From: Hyphomicrobiales bacterium
Lineage (GTDB): Bacteria; Pseudomonadota; Alphaproteobacteria; Rhizobiales; Beijerinckiaceae
Length of the DNA: 54,496 nt
NCBI GenBank assembly: GCA_025351165.1
Contig: JANXWK010000059.1
Coordinates: 1-54,496, forward strand
Direction of reading: 5' to 3'
Positions 28,050 to 36,123 of this stretch are shown here, piece after piece. The number at the start of each line of letters is the position of its first letter. Position 1 is the stretch's first letter. A program made the position numbers and the translations under genes. The notes beneath the pieces are model-generated. The model saw only the letters and a program-made list of their open reading frames with translations. It did no database searches and was not told where the DNA came from.

Positions 28050-28795
28050 ATTCTTTTCCGCATTGCTTCGCCAAGTATAATCAGACACGGGCCTTTCAAG
28101 CTTATACAAGCCGTCTGCTCAAGAATTGTTTCCAGCGTGGCCTGTATTATAGTCTCATTTTCGCATGTTGCATTTTCCACAATAATAACTGGTGTGTCCG
28201 CTGACATTCCAAAAGCCCTCAAGGAAGCAACAAGAGGTGGCAATGTGCTGATACCCATATAGATGCATGTCGTTGCCGTTTTATCGACTAAAGCTGTAAA
28301 ATCAAGATCAGAGGGCAGTTTACCTCCTCTTGAATGAGCCGTCACAAACTGTAGTTTTCTGGCAATACCGCGCTTTGTAAGTGAAAGTTTCAAACTTGCT
28401 GCTGCTCCAAAAGCCGCTGTTACACCACTTACAATCTCAACTGGAATATTGGCTGCTTCAGCTGCGCGAAGCTCTTCATCAGCACGGCCAAAGATCATTG
28501 GGTCGCCCCCCTTGAGACGAATGACCCTTTTGCCTTGCAGTGCATAGGCAATCGCCATGTCACAGATTTCTGATTGTTTACAGGATGGTTTGCCACCCCT
28601 TTTACCAACATGTACGCGCACTGCATTTTCTGGCAGGAACTTCAATATTTCATCGCTGACCAAGTCATCATACAAGACAACATCAGCAGATTTAAGAACT
28701 CGTACAGCTTTCAAAGTCAGCAGTTCAGGATCACCAGGGCCTGCACCAACAAGCACCAATGACCCCGATTGATTTATAGGCAAATCTGGTATCAC
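28046..28795 (-). CDS. cobA: Uroporphyrinogen-III C-methyltransferase
   Basis: This 249-residue SAM-dependent enzyme makes precorrin-2, the branch point to cobalamin and siroheme. LVGAGPGDPELLTLKA (about 15-30), VGKRGGKPSCKQ (about 62-73) and RLKGGDPMIFGRADEE (about 93-108) are the SUMT signatures. It stands alone, without CysG's dehydrogenase/ferrochelatase domain. Its neighbours bioY (12 bp) and the MFS gene (ATGA overlap) suggest a small mixed operon rather than a cobalamin cluster. Confidence 0.95.
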   Translation of the reverse strand: MIPDLPINQSGSLVLVGAGPGDPELLTLKAVRVLKSADVVLYDDLVSDEILKFLPENAVRVHVGKRGGKPSCKQSEICDMAIAYALQGKRVIRLKGGDPMIFGRADEELRAAEAANIPVEIVSGVTAAFGAAASLKLSLTKRGIARKLQFVTAHSRGGKLPSDLDFTALVDKTATTCIYMGISTLPPLVASLRAFGMSADTPVIIVENATCENETIIQATLETILEQTACISLKGPCLIILGEAMRKRI

Positions 28796-28807
28796 TTTGT
28801 TCCTGTT

Positions 28808-29386
28808 TTATCTGCCTAACAGTTTCCAGGCCGTTGGAAGCGTTGTAGCGGCCAAAGCCACTTTTAAAGCATCGCCATACAAGAACGGCGCGACATAAAA
28901 CGCCCAAACTTTTTCAACGCCAATAACATACACTGCCCAGCCCGCGCCAATTGCAAGTATAAGAACAGCGCCAATACTCATCATCAAAAGCGCTTTTAGC
29001 GGTGTACGGTCATAGCCACGCTCTGCCAGATAACCAACAGTACCTGCTGCTGCAAGGTAGCTGACCAGATAACCCATGCTTGGCTTTAAAAGATAAGCAG
29101 CGCCAGCAGTTTCTCCAGCAAAAACTGGTAGGCCAAGAACCAAGCCTTCAAACAGATAAAGCGCAATTGTTGCCAAGCCAAGACGCCAACCAAAACTTGC
29201 ACCTAGAATTAGTACAACAAATGACTGCATAGTCACTGGAACAGGATAAAACGGCACCTGAACCTTCGCGGAAATAGCAAGAAACAGTGTGCCAACAAAT
29301 GCCCAAACAGCATTGCGCAAAAAAGTGTTGCTTGTATGCGCAGGCCATAAGACGGCGCTGATAGTCTGAGTATGTTCGTGGCGCAT
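28808..29386 (-). CDS. bioY: Biotin transporter BioY
   Basis: This 192-residue inner-membrane S-component binds biotin for ECF-type uptake. It has about six helices, with the family motif VPVTMQSFVVLILGASFGWRLG-type region at about 50-70 (seen as PVPVTMQSF) and GLPVFAGETAGAAYLLKPSMGYL (in pieces) at about 83-105. No EcfA/EcfT module is adjacent; lone BioY proteins can import biotin. It is first in the minus-strand run to the aldo/keto reductase. Two palindromes lie upstream (29407-29447). Confidence 0.93.
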   Translation of the reverse strand: MRHEHTQTISAVLWPAHTSNTFLRNAVWAFVGTLFLAISAKVQVPFYPVPVTMQSFVVLILGASFGWRLGLATIALYLFEGLVLGLPVFAGETAGAAYLLKPSMGYLVSYLAAAGTVGYLAERGYDRTPLKALLMMSIGAVLILAIGAGWAVYVIGVEKVWAFYVAPFLYGDALKVALAATTLPTAWKLLGR

Positions 29387-29406
29387 AAGTTTAATCCTTT
29401 TCGTAC

Positions 29407-29447
29407 TTCAAATATTTTGAAACCAGCTGTTAAGCTGTTCTATAGAA
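29407..29447. promoter_or_regulatory. Two palindromes between bioY and the MBL gene
   Basis: TTCAAA-TAT-TTTGAA (29407-29421) and TTCTATAGAA (29438-29447) are perfect dyads 20-60 bp upstream of bioY. They do not match the BioR box as I recall it (TTATCTATAA-type), although the second is similar in size. They are candidate operators for bioY or for the divergent hydrolase. Confidence 0.35.
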
Positions 29448-29467
29448 TGCATCATGGATAAGCTCAA

Positions 29468-30397
29468 GTGTATGATTCTAACGGAAAAGCAAATTTAGTG
29501 GCTGCCAATAGATATAATCCGCCCTCTGGCGAGCTTACACGCCTTTCCCCACTGGTTGCGCGGCTAATTGCGCCAAATTCTGGCCCCTATACCAATACTG
29601 GCACATGCACTTATATCGTTGGGCACGACAAAATTGCCATTATTGACCCAGGCCCCGATTGCGACATCCATTTTGAAGCGCTCAGGGGCGTCATTAATGG
29701 CAGGAGGCTCGACCATATTCTGGTTACGCACACACACAAGGATCACTCGCAACTGGCACGGCGCCTATCCGATTTAACAGGCGCGCCCGTCTGGGGCTGT
29801 GCCCCACATTATCCTGCGCGTCCATTATATAAAGGCGAGATCAACAGGCTTGAGGGAAGCTTAGACAGGCTGCATGTTCCTGCACGTGTTTTAATGCATG
29901 GTGACAGTATTGAAGGTGATGGCTATAGCTTTGATGTTGTTGCGACGCCTGGCCATACAATGAACCACCTTGCCTATGCATTGAAAGAAGAGCAGGCTTT
30001 GTTTTGCGGCGATCATGTGATGAACTGGTCAACCACAATTATTGCCCCGCCTGATGGCAATATGGCAGCTTACATGACATCCCTTGATGCTTTGAGCGAA
30101 CGCCAGGATCAAATGTACTATCCTGGTCACGGAACAGAGATAGTGCAGCCGCACAGACTGGTGCGAGGCATAATTGCGCATCGAAAGCAGCGTGAGCAGG
30201 CTATAATTGACAGAATAAGGGCAGATGATCGTTCAATAGAGCATATAACACTGAGGCTTTATGGACGTCTTAATCCTACACTTTTTGGTGGGGCAATGCT
30301 GTCCGTGTATGCCCATATGGAACATTTACTTGAAAAAGGTATTATAGACTGCAAGACAGCGCCAATGCTGGAAGCTGAATATTTTACCAAAATCTAA
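29468..30397 (+). CDS. MBL-fold metallo-hydrolase (LACTB2-like)
   Basis: This 309-residue metal-dependent hydrolase has the dinuclear zinc motif THTHKDHS (about 87-94), the later His in TPGHTMNH (about 160-167), Asp in FCGDHVM (about 179-185) and His in YPGHGTE (about 218-224). A C-terminal winged-helix-like tail (about 240-309, with YGRLNP) matches the LACTB2 group, whose members are RNases or thioesterases. The start is GTG 29468 because no in-frame ATG is available near the conserved beginning. It is divergent from bioY. Confidence 0.9.
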   Translation: MYDSNGKANLVAANRYNPPSGELTRLSPLVARLIAPNSGPYTNTGTCTYIVGHDKIAIIDPGPDCDIHFEALRGVINGRRLDHILVTHTHKDHSQLARRLSDLTGAPVWGCAPHYPARPLYKGEINRLEGSLDRLHVPARVLMHGDSIEGDGYSFDVVATPGHTMNHLAYALKEEQALFCGDHVMNWSTTIIAPPDGNMAAYMTSLDALSERQDQMYYPGHGTEIVQPHRLVRGIIAHRKQREQAIIDRIRADDRSIEHITLRLYGRLNPTLFGGAMLSVYAHMEHLLEKGIIDCKTAPMLEAEYFTKI

Positions 30398-30511
30398 CGA
30401 AGAATTTGCCATTAACTTGACATTTTCAGCGAATTGACAGATTTTGATTGACCTGCGGGTAAATTATCCGCATGAAATGACATCTTTGATCATCTAGAGG
30501 AGAAAACCGCC

Positions 30512-31051
30512 ATTCGTCGTCCTATGAGAGCCGCGCCAGTCGTCGCAAAAGAAGGCCCGCGTATTAATCGCGACATTCATAACCGGACTGTTCAGCTGAT
30601 TGATGCTGAAGGTGAAAACAGAGGTGTGACCGACACTTTTGTGGCCATACAGATGGCAGAAGAGGCTGGTCTTGACCTTGTTGAGGTCGCTGCCAATGCT
30701 GAGCCTCCCGTTTGTAAAATCATGGATTATGGCAAATTTCGTTTTGCTGAGCAGAAAAAAGCTGCTGAAGCCCGCAAAAAACAGAAAACTGTTGAGGTTA
30801 AAGAACTTAAACTTCGTCCTGGCATTGATAAACACGATTTCGATACAAAAATGCGTCATGCGAGAGAATTTTTTGAAGAAGGTGACAAGGTTAAAGTGAC
30901 CTTGCGTTATCGTGGACGCGAAATGGCCCATCAGGAACTTGGTATCCGTGTGCTTGAGCGAGTGAAAGCTGATTTGATTGACGTTTCCAAAATTGAAGTC
31001 GAGCCTTTGATGGATGGTCGTCAAGTTATGATGATTTTAGCACCGAAATAA
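30512..31051 (+). CDS. infC: Translation initiation factor IF-3, ATT start
   Basis: This 179-residue factor keeps ribosomal subunits apart and checks start codons. The start is placed at ATT 30512 ([11 protein letters not shown]) rather than the in-frame ATG 30524, because GAGGAG (30497-30502) lies 9 nt before ATT and would be too far from the ATG. ATT is the classical infC start used for self-regulation. The N-domain spans about 15-85 ([16 protein letters not shown]), followed by a lysine-rich linker ([13 protein letters not shown]) and the C-domain ([17 protein letters not shown]). rpmI and rplT do not follow; a terminator ends the unit. Confidence 0.95.
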   Translation: MRRPMRAAPVVAKEGPRINRDIHNRTVQLIDAEGENRGVTDTFVAIQMAEEAGLDLVEVAANAEPPVCKIMDYGKFRFAEQKKAAEARKKQKTVEVKELKLRPGIDKHDFDTKMRHAREFFEEGDKVKVTLRYRGREMAHQELGIRVLERVKADLIDVSKIEVEPLMDGRQVMMILAPK

Positions 31052-31073
31052 ACATTAGGTATTTTTAGATTTT

Positions 31074-31100
31074 AAAAGCGGCTTTGCAGGTCGCTTTTTT
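31074..31100 (+). terminator. Rho-independent terminator of infC
   Basis: AAAAGCG (31074-31080) pairs with CGCTTTT (31092-31098), and the T-run extends to 31100. It follows the infC stop by 23 bp. Confidence 0.9.
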
Positions 31101-31142
31101 ATTTGGAATCTATTTTGTGTTTAAACGCATTGATCTACTGTT

Positions 31143-31229
31143 GTCATGCCCGGGACTGAGCGGGTATCCATGTCTTTTTCTTTAGTGCGATGTCAAGACG
31201 TGGATACGCGGGTCAAGCCCGCGCATGAC
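31143..31229. repeat. REP-like long palindrome
   Basis: Two 34-35 bp arms (31143-31176 and 31195-31229) form an imperfect palindrome around an 18-nt loop. The arms start GTCATGC and contain the CCCGGG/GCGGG core and GTATCCA, like the GC-rich palindromic repeats scattered in many alphaproteobacterial genomes. It stands out as G+C-rich in AT-rich surroundings. It lies just after the infC terminator. Confidence 0.75.
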
Positions 31230-31349
31230 GGTTGTGGGTGTTCAAGGCCAGTGCAGATCAAGACAGTTTGATAAATCCAAAGCTCTTCCACAGCAGGCGT
31301 GTTTAGGCCTCCCGCCAGCAGGTTTCCCGAAAAGATCAGGGGACAACAC

Positions 31350-31403
31350 GAGGTGCTGCTTGGCAAAAAAATGTCTGGACGTCCACAGTCCGCACAGCAC
31401 CTC
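31350..31403 (-). repeat. 9-bp inverted repeat downstream of RNA copy 2
   Basis: GAGGTGCTG (31350-31358) is complementary to CAGCACCTC (31395-31403). On the minus strand it lies past the conserved part of structured RNA copy 2 and encloses a GGAC/GTCC hairpin followed by seven T. It may be the 3' domain or terminator region of that RNA, comparable to 309-389 after copy 1. Confidence 0.4.
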
Positions 31404-31452
31404 ACGCATTTAAGACTAAACCTGTGATTTAATCCCAAACACTATGTTACAC

Positions 31453-31660
31453 TCTTTTGTCCTTCAACGTGTCTTACGTAAGCTCTGTAGCCGCCCGCTT
31501 TTGACGGATACCGTTGAAGGCTGGGGCATTGGCTTAAGTCCGATGGAAATACTTTTGAACAAGTGGTATCCTTGTTCATCAGCATTTCCCATAAACCTGT
31601 TTCCCAGAGGGTGCCTTTCGTCTGTGAGTTCGGTCGGCTCGCATCCCTGTAAACGAAAGT
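31453..31660 (-). ncRNA. Structured RNA gene, copy 2 (unidentified family)
   Basis: This is a diverged homologue of the RNA at 89-304, on the minus strand. Reading from the 5' end, helix 1 is CTTTCGT (31659-31653) with ACGAAAG (31621-31615). The hairpin TGAACAAG/CTTGTTCA (31578-31571 with 31563-31556) is closed around the same GATACCA loop as copy 1. The long-range helix is CCTTCAACG (31520-31512) with CGTTGAAGG (31469-31461), enclosing CCGTC (31507-31503) with GGCGG (31495-31491). Against copy 1, helix 1 shows three double substitutions that keep pairing, and the other helices show A-T/G-C or wobble swaps. Copies match best at 31453-31521. The 5' end expected from the promoter (about 31660) falls at the start of helix 1, as in copy 1. 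Function is unknown. Confidence 0.65.
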
Positions 31661-31666
31661 ATGCCT

Positions 31667-31695
31667 ATAATAGGATATTATTCAAGTTTTGTCAA
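31667..31695 (-). promoter_or_regulatory. Sigma-70 promoter of structured RNA copy 2
   Basis: On the minus strand TTGACA (31695-31690) is followed after 17 nt by TATTAT (31672-31667). The architecture equals that of copy 1 although the spacer sequence differs. Confidence 0.75.
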
Positions 31696-31853
31696 GGGGT
31701 GAGGTAAAGGTTTTGGGACATAAGAATTTTACAAACTATAGTTAAGCTTGTTTGTAATCAAATTTGGGAGCACTCCAGTCGATAAGTTTGCAAATTAACA
31801 TGTTTTAAAATATTAAATTGATCACAATAGATTATTTTAATAATGAGTCTTAA

Positions 31854-32195
31854 ATGTCAGAAGAGTGTAATAATTTTAGTGTAATTTTTTCTGGTAATAT
31901 TTCCCCCGAATATTTAGACGCCAGAGAACTAATTCGTGTAATTTCTGCAATTGATATTTTGTCTTCTAAAGCATCAAGAGTACTTTAAGGTGGAAGTGCT
32001 GAACACAGAGTAAATACATCAGAAATCCGAAAAGGTTCTATAGATGTCAGTTGAATCATTAGTGTTGCTGGTGGATTGCAGTCAGCTTTTGGTAATCTTC
32101 CACTATTAGCTTTCGGCGTAGAAAGTGCTTTGCCTTTAATAAAAGGCTGGCTGGATTTATCAAACAAAAAAGGCGACATTTCTGCCGCCTTTTAA
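31854..32195 (+). pseudogene. Nonsense-interrupted hypothetical gene
   Basis: From ATG 31854 one frame reads through 114 codons to TAA 32193-32195, broken by TAA at 31986-31988 and a TGA further on. The pieces keep protein-like character: NFSVIFSGNISPEYLDARELI, then HRVNTSEIRKGSIDVS, then SVAGGLQSAFGNLPLLAFG (all in one frame). The pattern resembles small proteins of mobile elements, but I name no family. The end overlaps the rpsA terminator. With two stops it is most likely a decayed gene left beside the RNA copy and the REP-like element. Confidence 0.6.
32165..32194 (-). terminator. Rho-independent terminator of rpsA
   Basis: On the minus strand AAAAGGCG and CGCCTTTT enclose a 10-nt loop, and further T residues follow. 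It is 25 bp beyond the rpsA stop. Confidence 0.85.
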
Positions 32196-32218
32196 AGTAT
32201 TCCAACATTTAAAGCTGA

Positions 32219-33943
32219 TTACTCAGCTTTTGCTGCCGCTTCATTTTTAGCACTTTTCTTCAAGGCTGCGCCCAGAATATCGCCAAGTGATGCGCCTGAA
32301 TCAGATGATCCAAACTGTGCGATTGCCTCTTTCTCTTCCGCCATTTCCAGCGCCTTAATGGACACCTGAATTTTACGGGCTTTGCGATCAAAGGTTAGAA
32401 CACGAGCATCGATTTTTTCGCCAGCTGCGAAACGATCTGGGCGCTGTTCGTTGCGATCACGAGACAGTTCTGTGCGCTTGATGAACGTTGCGATGTCAGT
32501 ACCAGTAATCTTGACTTCAAGACCCTGCTCCTTAACTTCGATAATTTCACAAGTCACAACCTGATTTTTCTTGTATTCGCCAGCTTCTGCAAATGGATCG
32601 CCGCCAAGCTGTTTAATGCCAAGAGAAATACGCTCTTTTTCAACATCAACATCAAGAACTGTTGCACGAACCATGTCGCCTTTTTTGAACTCTTCAATAA
32701 CCTGCTCGCCTGGACGGTTCCAGTCAAGATCGGACAGATGCACCATACCGTCTACATCGCCCTCTAGGCCTAGGAACAGACCAAATTCAGTCTTGTTCTT
32801 AACTTCGCCCTCAATGATTGTACCTACTGGGTACTTCTCAATGAAATTCGCCCAAGGATTGCCTGTTGTCTGTTTGAGTCCAAGAGAAATACGGCGCTTG
32901 GACGGATCAACCTCCAGAACCTGAACTTCAACTTCCTGGCTTGTTGAGAGAATTTTGCCTGGATGAACGTTTTTCTTTGTCCATGACATTTCAGATACAT
33001 GGATAAGACCTTCGATGCCTGGCTCCAGTTCAACAAATGCACCGTAATCAGTAATGTTGGTTACGCGGCCAGTAAACTTGGAATCAACTGGGAATTTTTC
33101 AGCAATTTCGCCCCATGGATCGCCCTGAAGCTGCTTCATGCCAAGAGAAATACGATGTGTTTCCTGGTTAATCTTGATGATCTTGACTTTAACTGAACCA
33201 CCAACTGTCAGCACTTCTGATGGATGGTTTACGCGGCGCCATGCAATGTCTGTAACATGCAATAGGCCGTCAATACCACCAAGATCAACGAACGCACCGT
33301 AATCAGTGATATTCTTGACCACACCATCAATGACCTGACCTTCTTCAAGGTTTGCCACAAGCTCTGAGCGAGCCTCTGCGCGTGTTTCTTCCAGTACAGT
33401 ACGACGCGATACAACAATGTTGCCACGGCGGCGATCCATTTTTAAAATCTGGAACGGCTGCAAAATATTCATCAATGGGCCAACATCGCGGATTGGACGA
33501 ATATCAACCTGTGAGCGCGGCAAGAATGCCGTTGCACCGTCAAGATCAACAGTATATCCGCCTTTGACCACGTTGAAAATTGTACCGTTAACTTTGATCT
33601 GGGCTTCGTAAGCCTTCTCAAGATTAACCCAGCTTTCTTCACGGCGAGCCTTGTCACGCGAAATAACCGCTTCTCCAAGCGCATTTTCAACACGCTCAAG
33701 ATAAACATCAACCTGATCGCCAACTTTTATTGTTATTGCACGGTCTGGACCTGCAAATTCTTTTAATGCGACACGACCTTCAGTTTTCAGACCAATATCA
33801 ATAATAGCTACATCTTTTTCAATGCCAATAACAGTTCCACGAATAACGGAACCTTCAGCAAGATCATTTATCGTAAATGACTCTTCCAAAAGAGACGCAA
33901 AATCCTCGAAGCTTGGCGAGGCGGCTTTTGCAGCAGATAACAT
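32219..33943 (-). CDS. rpsA: 30S ribosomal protein S1
   Basis: This 574-residue RNA-binding protein helps mRNAs dock on the 30S subunit. Six S1 (OB-fold) repeats are visible; in repeats 3 to 5 the pattern ITDYGAFVDL or similar, then DGLxHVSD/EMSW and a final ISLGxKQ, recurs about every 86 residues. The N-terminal repeats bind the ribosome. The C-terminal 50 residues are alanine-rich and variable. ATG 33943 has GGAG 5 nt upstream. cmk, which commonly precedes rpsA, is absent; modA is divergent instead. Confidence 0.97.
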   Translation of the reverse strand: MLSAAKAASPSFEDFASLLEESFTINDLAEGSVIRGTVIGIEKDVAIIDIGLKTEGRVALKEFAGPDRAITIKVGDQVDVYLERVENALGEAVISRDKARREESWVNLEKAYEAQIKVNGTIFNVVKGGYTVDLDGATAFLPRSQVDIRPIRDVGPLMNILQPFQILKMDRRRGNIVVSRRTVLEETRAEARSELVANLEEGQVIDGVVKNITDYGAFVDLGGIDGLLHVTDIAWRRVNHPSEVLTVGGSVKVKIIKINQETHRISLGMKQLQGDPWGEIAEKFPVDSKFTGRVTNITDYGAFVELEPGIEGLIHVSEMSWTKKNVHPGKILSTSQEVEVQVLEVDPSKRRISLGLKQTTGNPWANFIEKYPVGTIIEGEVKNKTEFGLFLGLEGDVDGMVHLSDLDWNRPGEQVIEEFKKGDMVRATVLDVDVEKERISLGIKQLGGDPFAEAGEYKKNQVVTCEIIEVKEQGLEVKITGTDIATFIKRTELSRDRNEQRPDRFAAGEKIDARVLTFDRKARKIQVSIKALEMAEEKEAIAQFGSSDSGASLGDILGAALKKSAKNEAAAKAE

Positions 33944-33955
33944 TTAAACTCCATT

Positions 33956-34039
33956 GGGCCGGCTGGCCCCTGTAATTGGCAGATTTAGGGTTAAAAGACC
34001 GCTTTTGCTTAATGGCGATTTCACCAGCCGGATGAAATC
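33956..34039. promoter_or_regulatory. rpsA-modA intergenic hairpins
   Basis: GGGCC (33956-33960) and GGCCC (33965-33969) form a short GC hairpin just upstream of the rpsA ribosome site, a possible S1 autoregulatory element. GATTTCA (34017-34023) and TGAAATC (34033-34039) form a perfect dyad. A weak promoter toward modA may be TTGACT (34040-34045) with TGTAAA 18 nt later. Confidence 0.35.
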
Positions 34040-34200
34040 TTGACTTTAATGTTCCAAGTGAACTGTAAAATCATGCCAAAAGTTATAACCATCAAGAAAA
34101 GCGTTGGCATTTTTTAAGTTTTGCCTGCAATTTCTATACTCATTTAGTTATTCAAGAGCAAGATGGTTTTGCTTTGAAATTTACAAATACAGGCTTTGAC

Positions 34201-34974
34201 ATGTTAAAATTTACAAAAATTCATTTATCTGTAATGGTAATTGGGCTCATGTTCATTGGCGCTGTGTCAAAAGCTGAGGTAATTCATATTTTTGCTGCAA
34301 GCAGCCTCAAGACTGCTTTAGATAAGGCACTAGAAAAATATCCTGTTAGAACGACAATTATCAGAATAAGCTATGCAGCAAGCTCCACTCTTGCAAAGCA
34401 GATTGAACAGGGTGCACCTGCTGATATCTTTATGTCTGCTGACCAGGACTGGATGAATTACCTTGAGGATAGAAAATTTATAAAATCTGGATCCAAGTTT
34501 GATTTTGTTGGTAACAGGCTTGTATTAATTGCGCCACAATCAGCGAGTTTCAATACTGTAAATCTTACGCTTGAAGATTTAAAATCAGCTTTGGGAAATG
34601 GACGGCTGGCAACGGGCGCTGTTAACACTGTCCCTGTTGGAAAATATGCCAAGCAAGCCCTCGAAACTCTAGGATTTTGGTCATCTATTAAAACTCATAT
34701 TGTAGGAGCTGACAGTTCCCGGTCTACGTTAAACTTTGTTGCGCTTGGAGAAGCGCAGTTAGGCATTGTTTACGAAAGTGATGCCAAAGCCGAACCTAAA
34801 GTTAAAGTGGTGGCCAATTTTCCACAATCATCCCACGCCTTAATCAGTTATCCAGTAGCCTTAGTCCAAAACAGTAAACCTGAAGCTGTTCAATTCATAG
34901 AATATTTAAAATCTCCGCAGGCATTCAGCTTTTTCACCGAATCTAGTTTTGTATTCGTCGAAAACGTCAAATAG
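34201..34974 (+). CDS. modA: Molybdate ABC transporter substrate-binding protein
   Basis: This 257-residue periplasmic protein binds molybdate or tungstate. Start ATG 34201 gives a normal signal peptide (MLKFTKIHLSVMVIGLMF, cleavage after VSKA); a TTG at 34174 would add nine residues. Ligand-site motifs are FAASSLK (about 30-36), YAASSTLAKQIEQGAPADIFMSAD (in pieces, about 60-83) and GADSSRSTLNFVALGEAQLGIVYESDA toward the end. modB and modC are not nearby, so it is an orphan here. It fits the molybdenum enzyme at 41.7-45.7 kb. It ends where the convergent glycosidase ends (34975). Confidence 0.92.
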   Translation: MLKFTKIHLSVMVIGLMFIGAVSKAEVIHIFAASSLKTALDKALEKYPVRTTIIRISYAASSTLAKQIEQGAPADIFMSADQDWMNYLEDRKFIKSGSKFDFVGNRLVLIAPQSASFNTVNLTLEDLKSALGNGRLATGAVNTVPVGKYAKQALETLGFWSSIKTHIVGADSSRSTLNFVALGEAQLGIVYESDAKAEPKVKVVANFPQSSHALISYPVALVQNSKPEAVQFIEYLKSPQAFSFFTESSFVFVENVK

Positions 34975-36123
34975 CTATAAAGGTTTACCCATTTTCTTCA
35001 ATGTATCCTGCACTTTAATATCATAACGTCTTTCGTTAAGATCTTCATCCAATTCAATCAAACCACATCGGCAATGTCGATTGTTAGTCCAGCCAACATA
35101 ATCCATAACAGGGTAAATACAGCACCCTTGAATAAGAGCGCCCTGATGAATGGCATTTGTATATTCGTGTGAGACATACCTTAGCCATGCCGCGCCATTG
35201 GCCCCTTCTGCGCCTGTTTCTGCAATAAGTATGGGTTTCTGGTACCGTTCCCAAACTTCCATCAATATATCTTCAAATGGCCTGTAGAACAACTGGCCAA
35301 AACCAACTGTTTCCTCATCGGTTGTAAACTGGTTTGATGGATAGAAATTAACCCCAATAATATCAAGGTATTCAGGTTTACCCCCCAATTCTGGCTCCAG
35401 GTATCCCCCTATCATGTCCCAGGACTTAAACATTGAAACCCTCATATTTTCAGCCTGGGTTATTGCTTCATATGTTTGTTCAGGAGCAGTTACGTGGATT
35501 ACCGGATCTGAGTGCATAAAACGGGCCCTTGGATCAATATTTCGCAACTGGTTCATGGCAGCAATAGATGCCCGAACCATTTGCTGTTTCCACTCATGAC
35601 CACGGCCGATACCCAACGGCATGAAATGACCGTGCTCGCCCCCTGCATATGACCAAAATGATATTTCGTTAATTGGGCACCAGAAAGGTACCTGGTTGGT
35701 TTCATTTTGAAAAACAACAGCTGCCTCTGTAGCAAAAGCCCTGAAACGGTCAATAAATTCTAAAGACCAGGGATTTATGTCTTCAGGAAATCCAAAATGA
35801 CAAAGATCCCATATAATTTGTACGTCCGCATCCAAAGATGCACGCAGCATATTTACAAAACTTGACCAATCATACTTGTAAGGCTGTTTTTCTATAATAT
35901 GCCATCTTAAACTGTCTCTAATTGTTGAAATGCCATTTTTCTTTAACATGGCGTAGTCTTTGAACGCATGCTTGTCATGCTCGACGCTTGCTATAGCGTC
36001 AACACGTCTACCATCTTCAAACACCATAGTGGCTGACTCAAAGCCGCCCATGAGAAAACTTCTAAATGGAGAAGATTGCGTTACCATGGGCGGTTTGTAG
36101 GGAATTTCCAACGTAAAAGTCAC
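34975..36123 (-). CDS. Clan-A glycoside hydrolase-like protein (GH1/GH5-type barrel)
   Basis: This 382-residue protein has a TIM barrel with two plausible catalytic glutamates: acid/base in CPINEISFW (about 147-155) and nucleophile in IAETGAEG (about 297-304). The WDLCHFG strand (about 105-111) also suits clan GH-A. The start is GTG 36123, whose GTGA overlaps the stop of the upstream GT-UGM fusion gene, so the two are translationally coupled and likely act in one saccharide pathway. There is no signal peptide, so it is cytoplasmic. Pairing of this hydrolase-like gene with the fusion is known in methylobacteria-like genomes to my recollection. The true substrate is unknown. Confidence 0.8.
   Translation of the reverse strand: MTFTLEIPYKPPMVTQSSPFRSFLMGGFESATMVFEDGRRVDAIASVEHDKHAFKDYAMLKKNGISTIRDSLRWHIIEKQPYKYDWSSFVNMLRASLDADVQIIWDLCHFGFPEDINPWSLEFIDRFRAFATEAAVVFQNETNQVPFWCPINEISFWSYAGGEHGHFMPLGIGRGHEWKQQMVRASIAAMNQLRNIDPRARFMHSDPVIHVTAPEQTYEAITQAENMRVSMFKSWDMIGGYLEPELGGKPEYLDIIGVNFYPSNQFTTDEETVGFGQLFYRPFEDILMEVWERYQKPILIAETGAEGANGAAWLRYVSHEYTNAIHQGALIQGCCIYPVMDYVGWTNNRHCRCGLIELDEDLNERRYDIKVQDTLKKMGKPL

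Noticed and set aside
29438-29447. BioR operator
   Set aside because: The dyad TTCTATAGAA differs from the BioR consensus I recall, and bioR is not in the window.
31550-31600. Hammerhead ribozyme: CTGATGA appears on the minus strand of RNA copy 2
   Set aside because: The GAAA element and cleavage triplet are missing, and the heptamer is not kept in copy 1 (CTGGTTGA).
35870-35890. TGTAAGG matches inside the glycosidase gene and near 42106 inside the paoC-like gene
   Set aside because: Only one repeat unit each, with no second copy 11 bp away and no -10 element.
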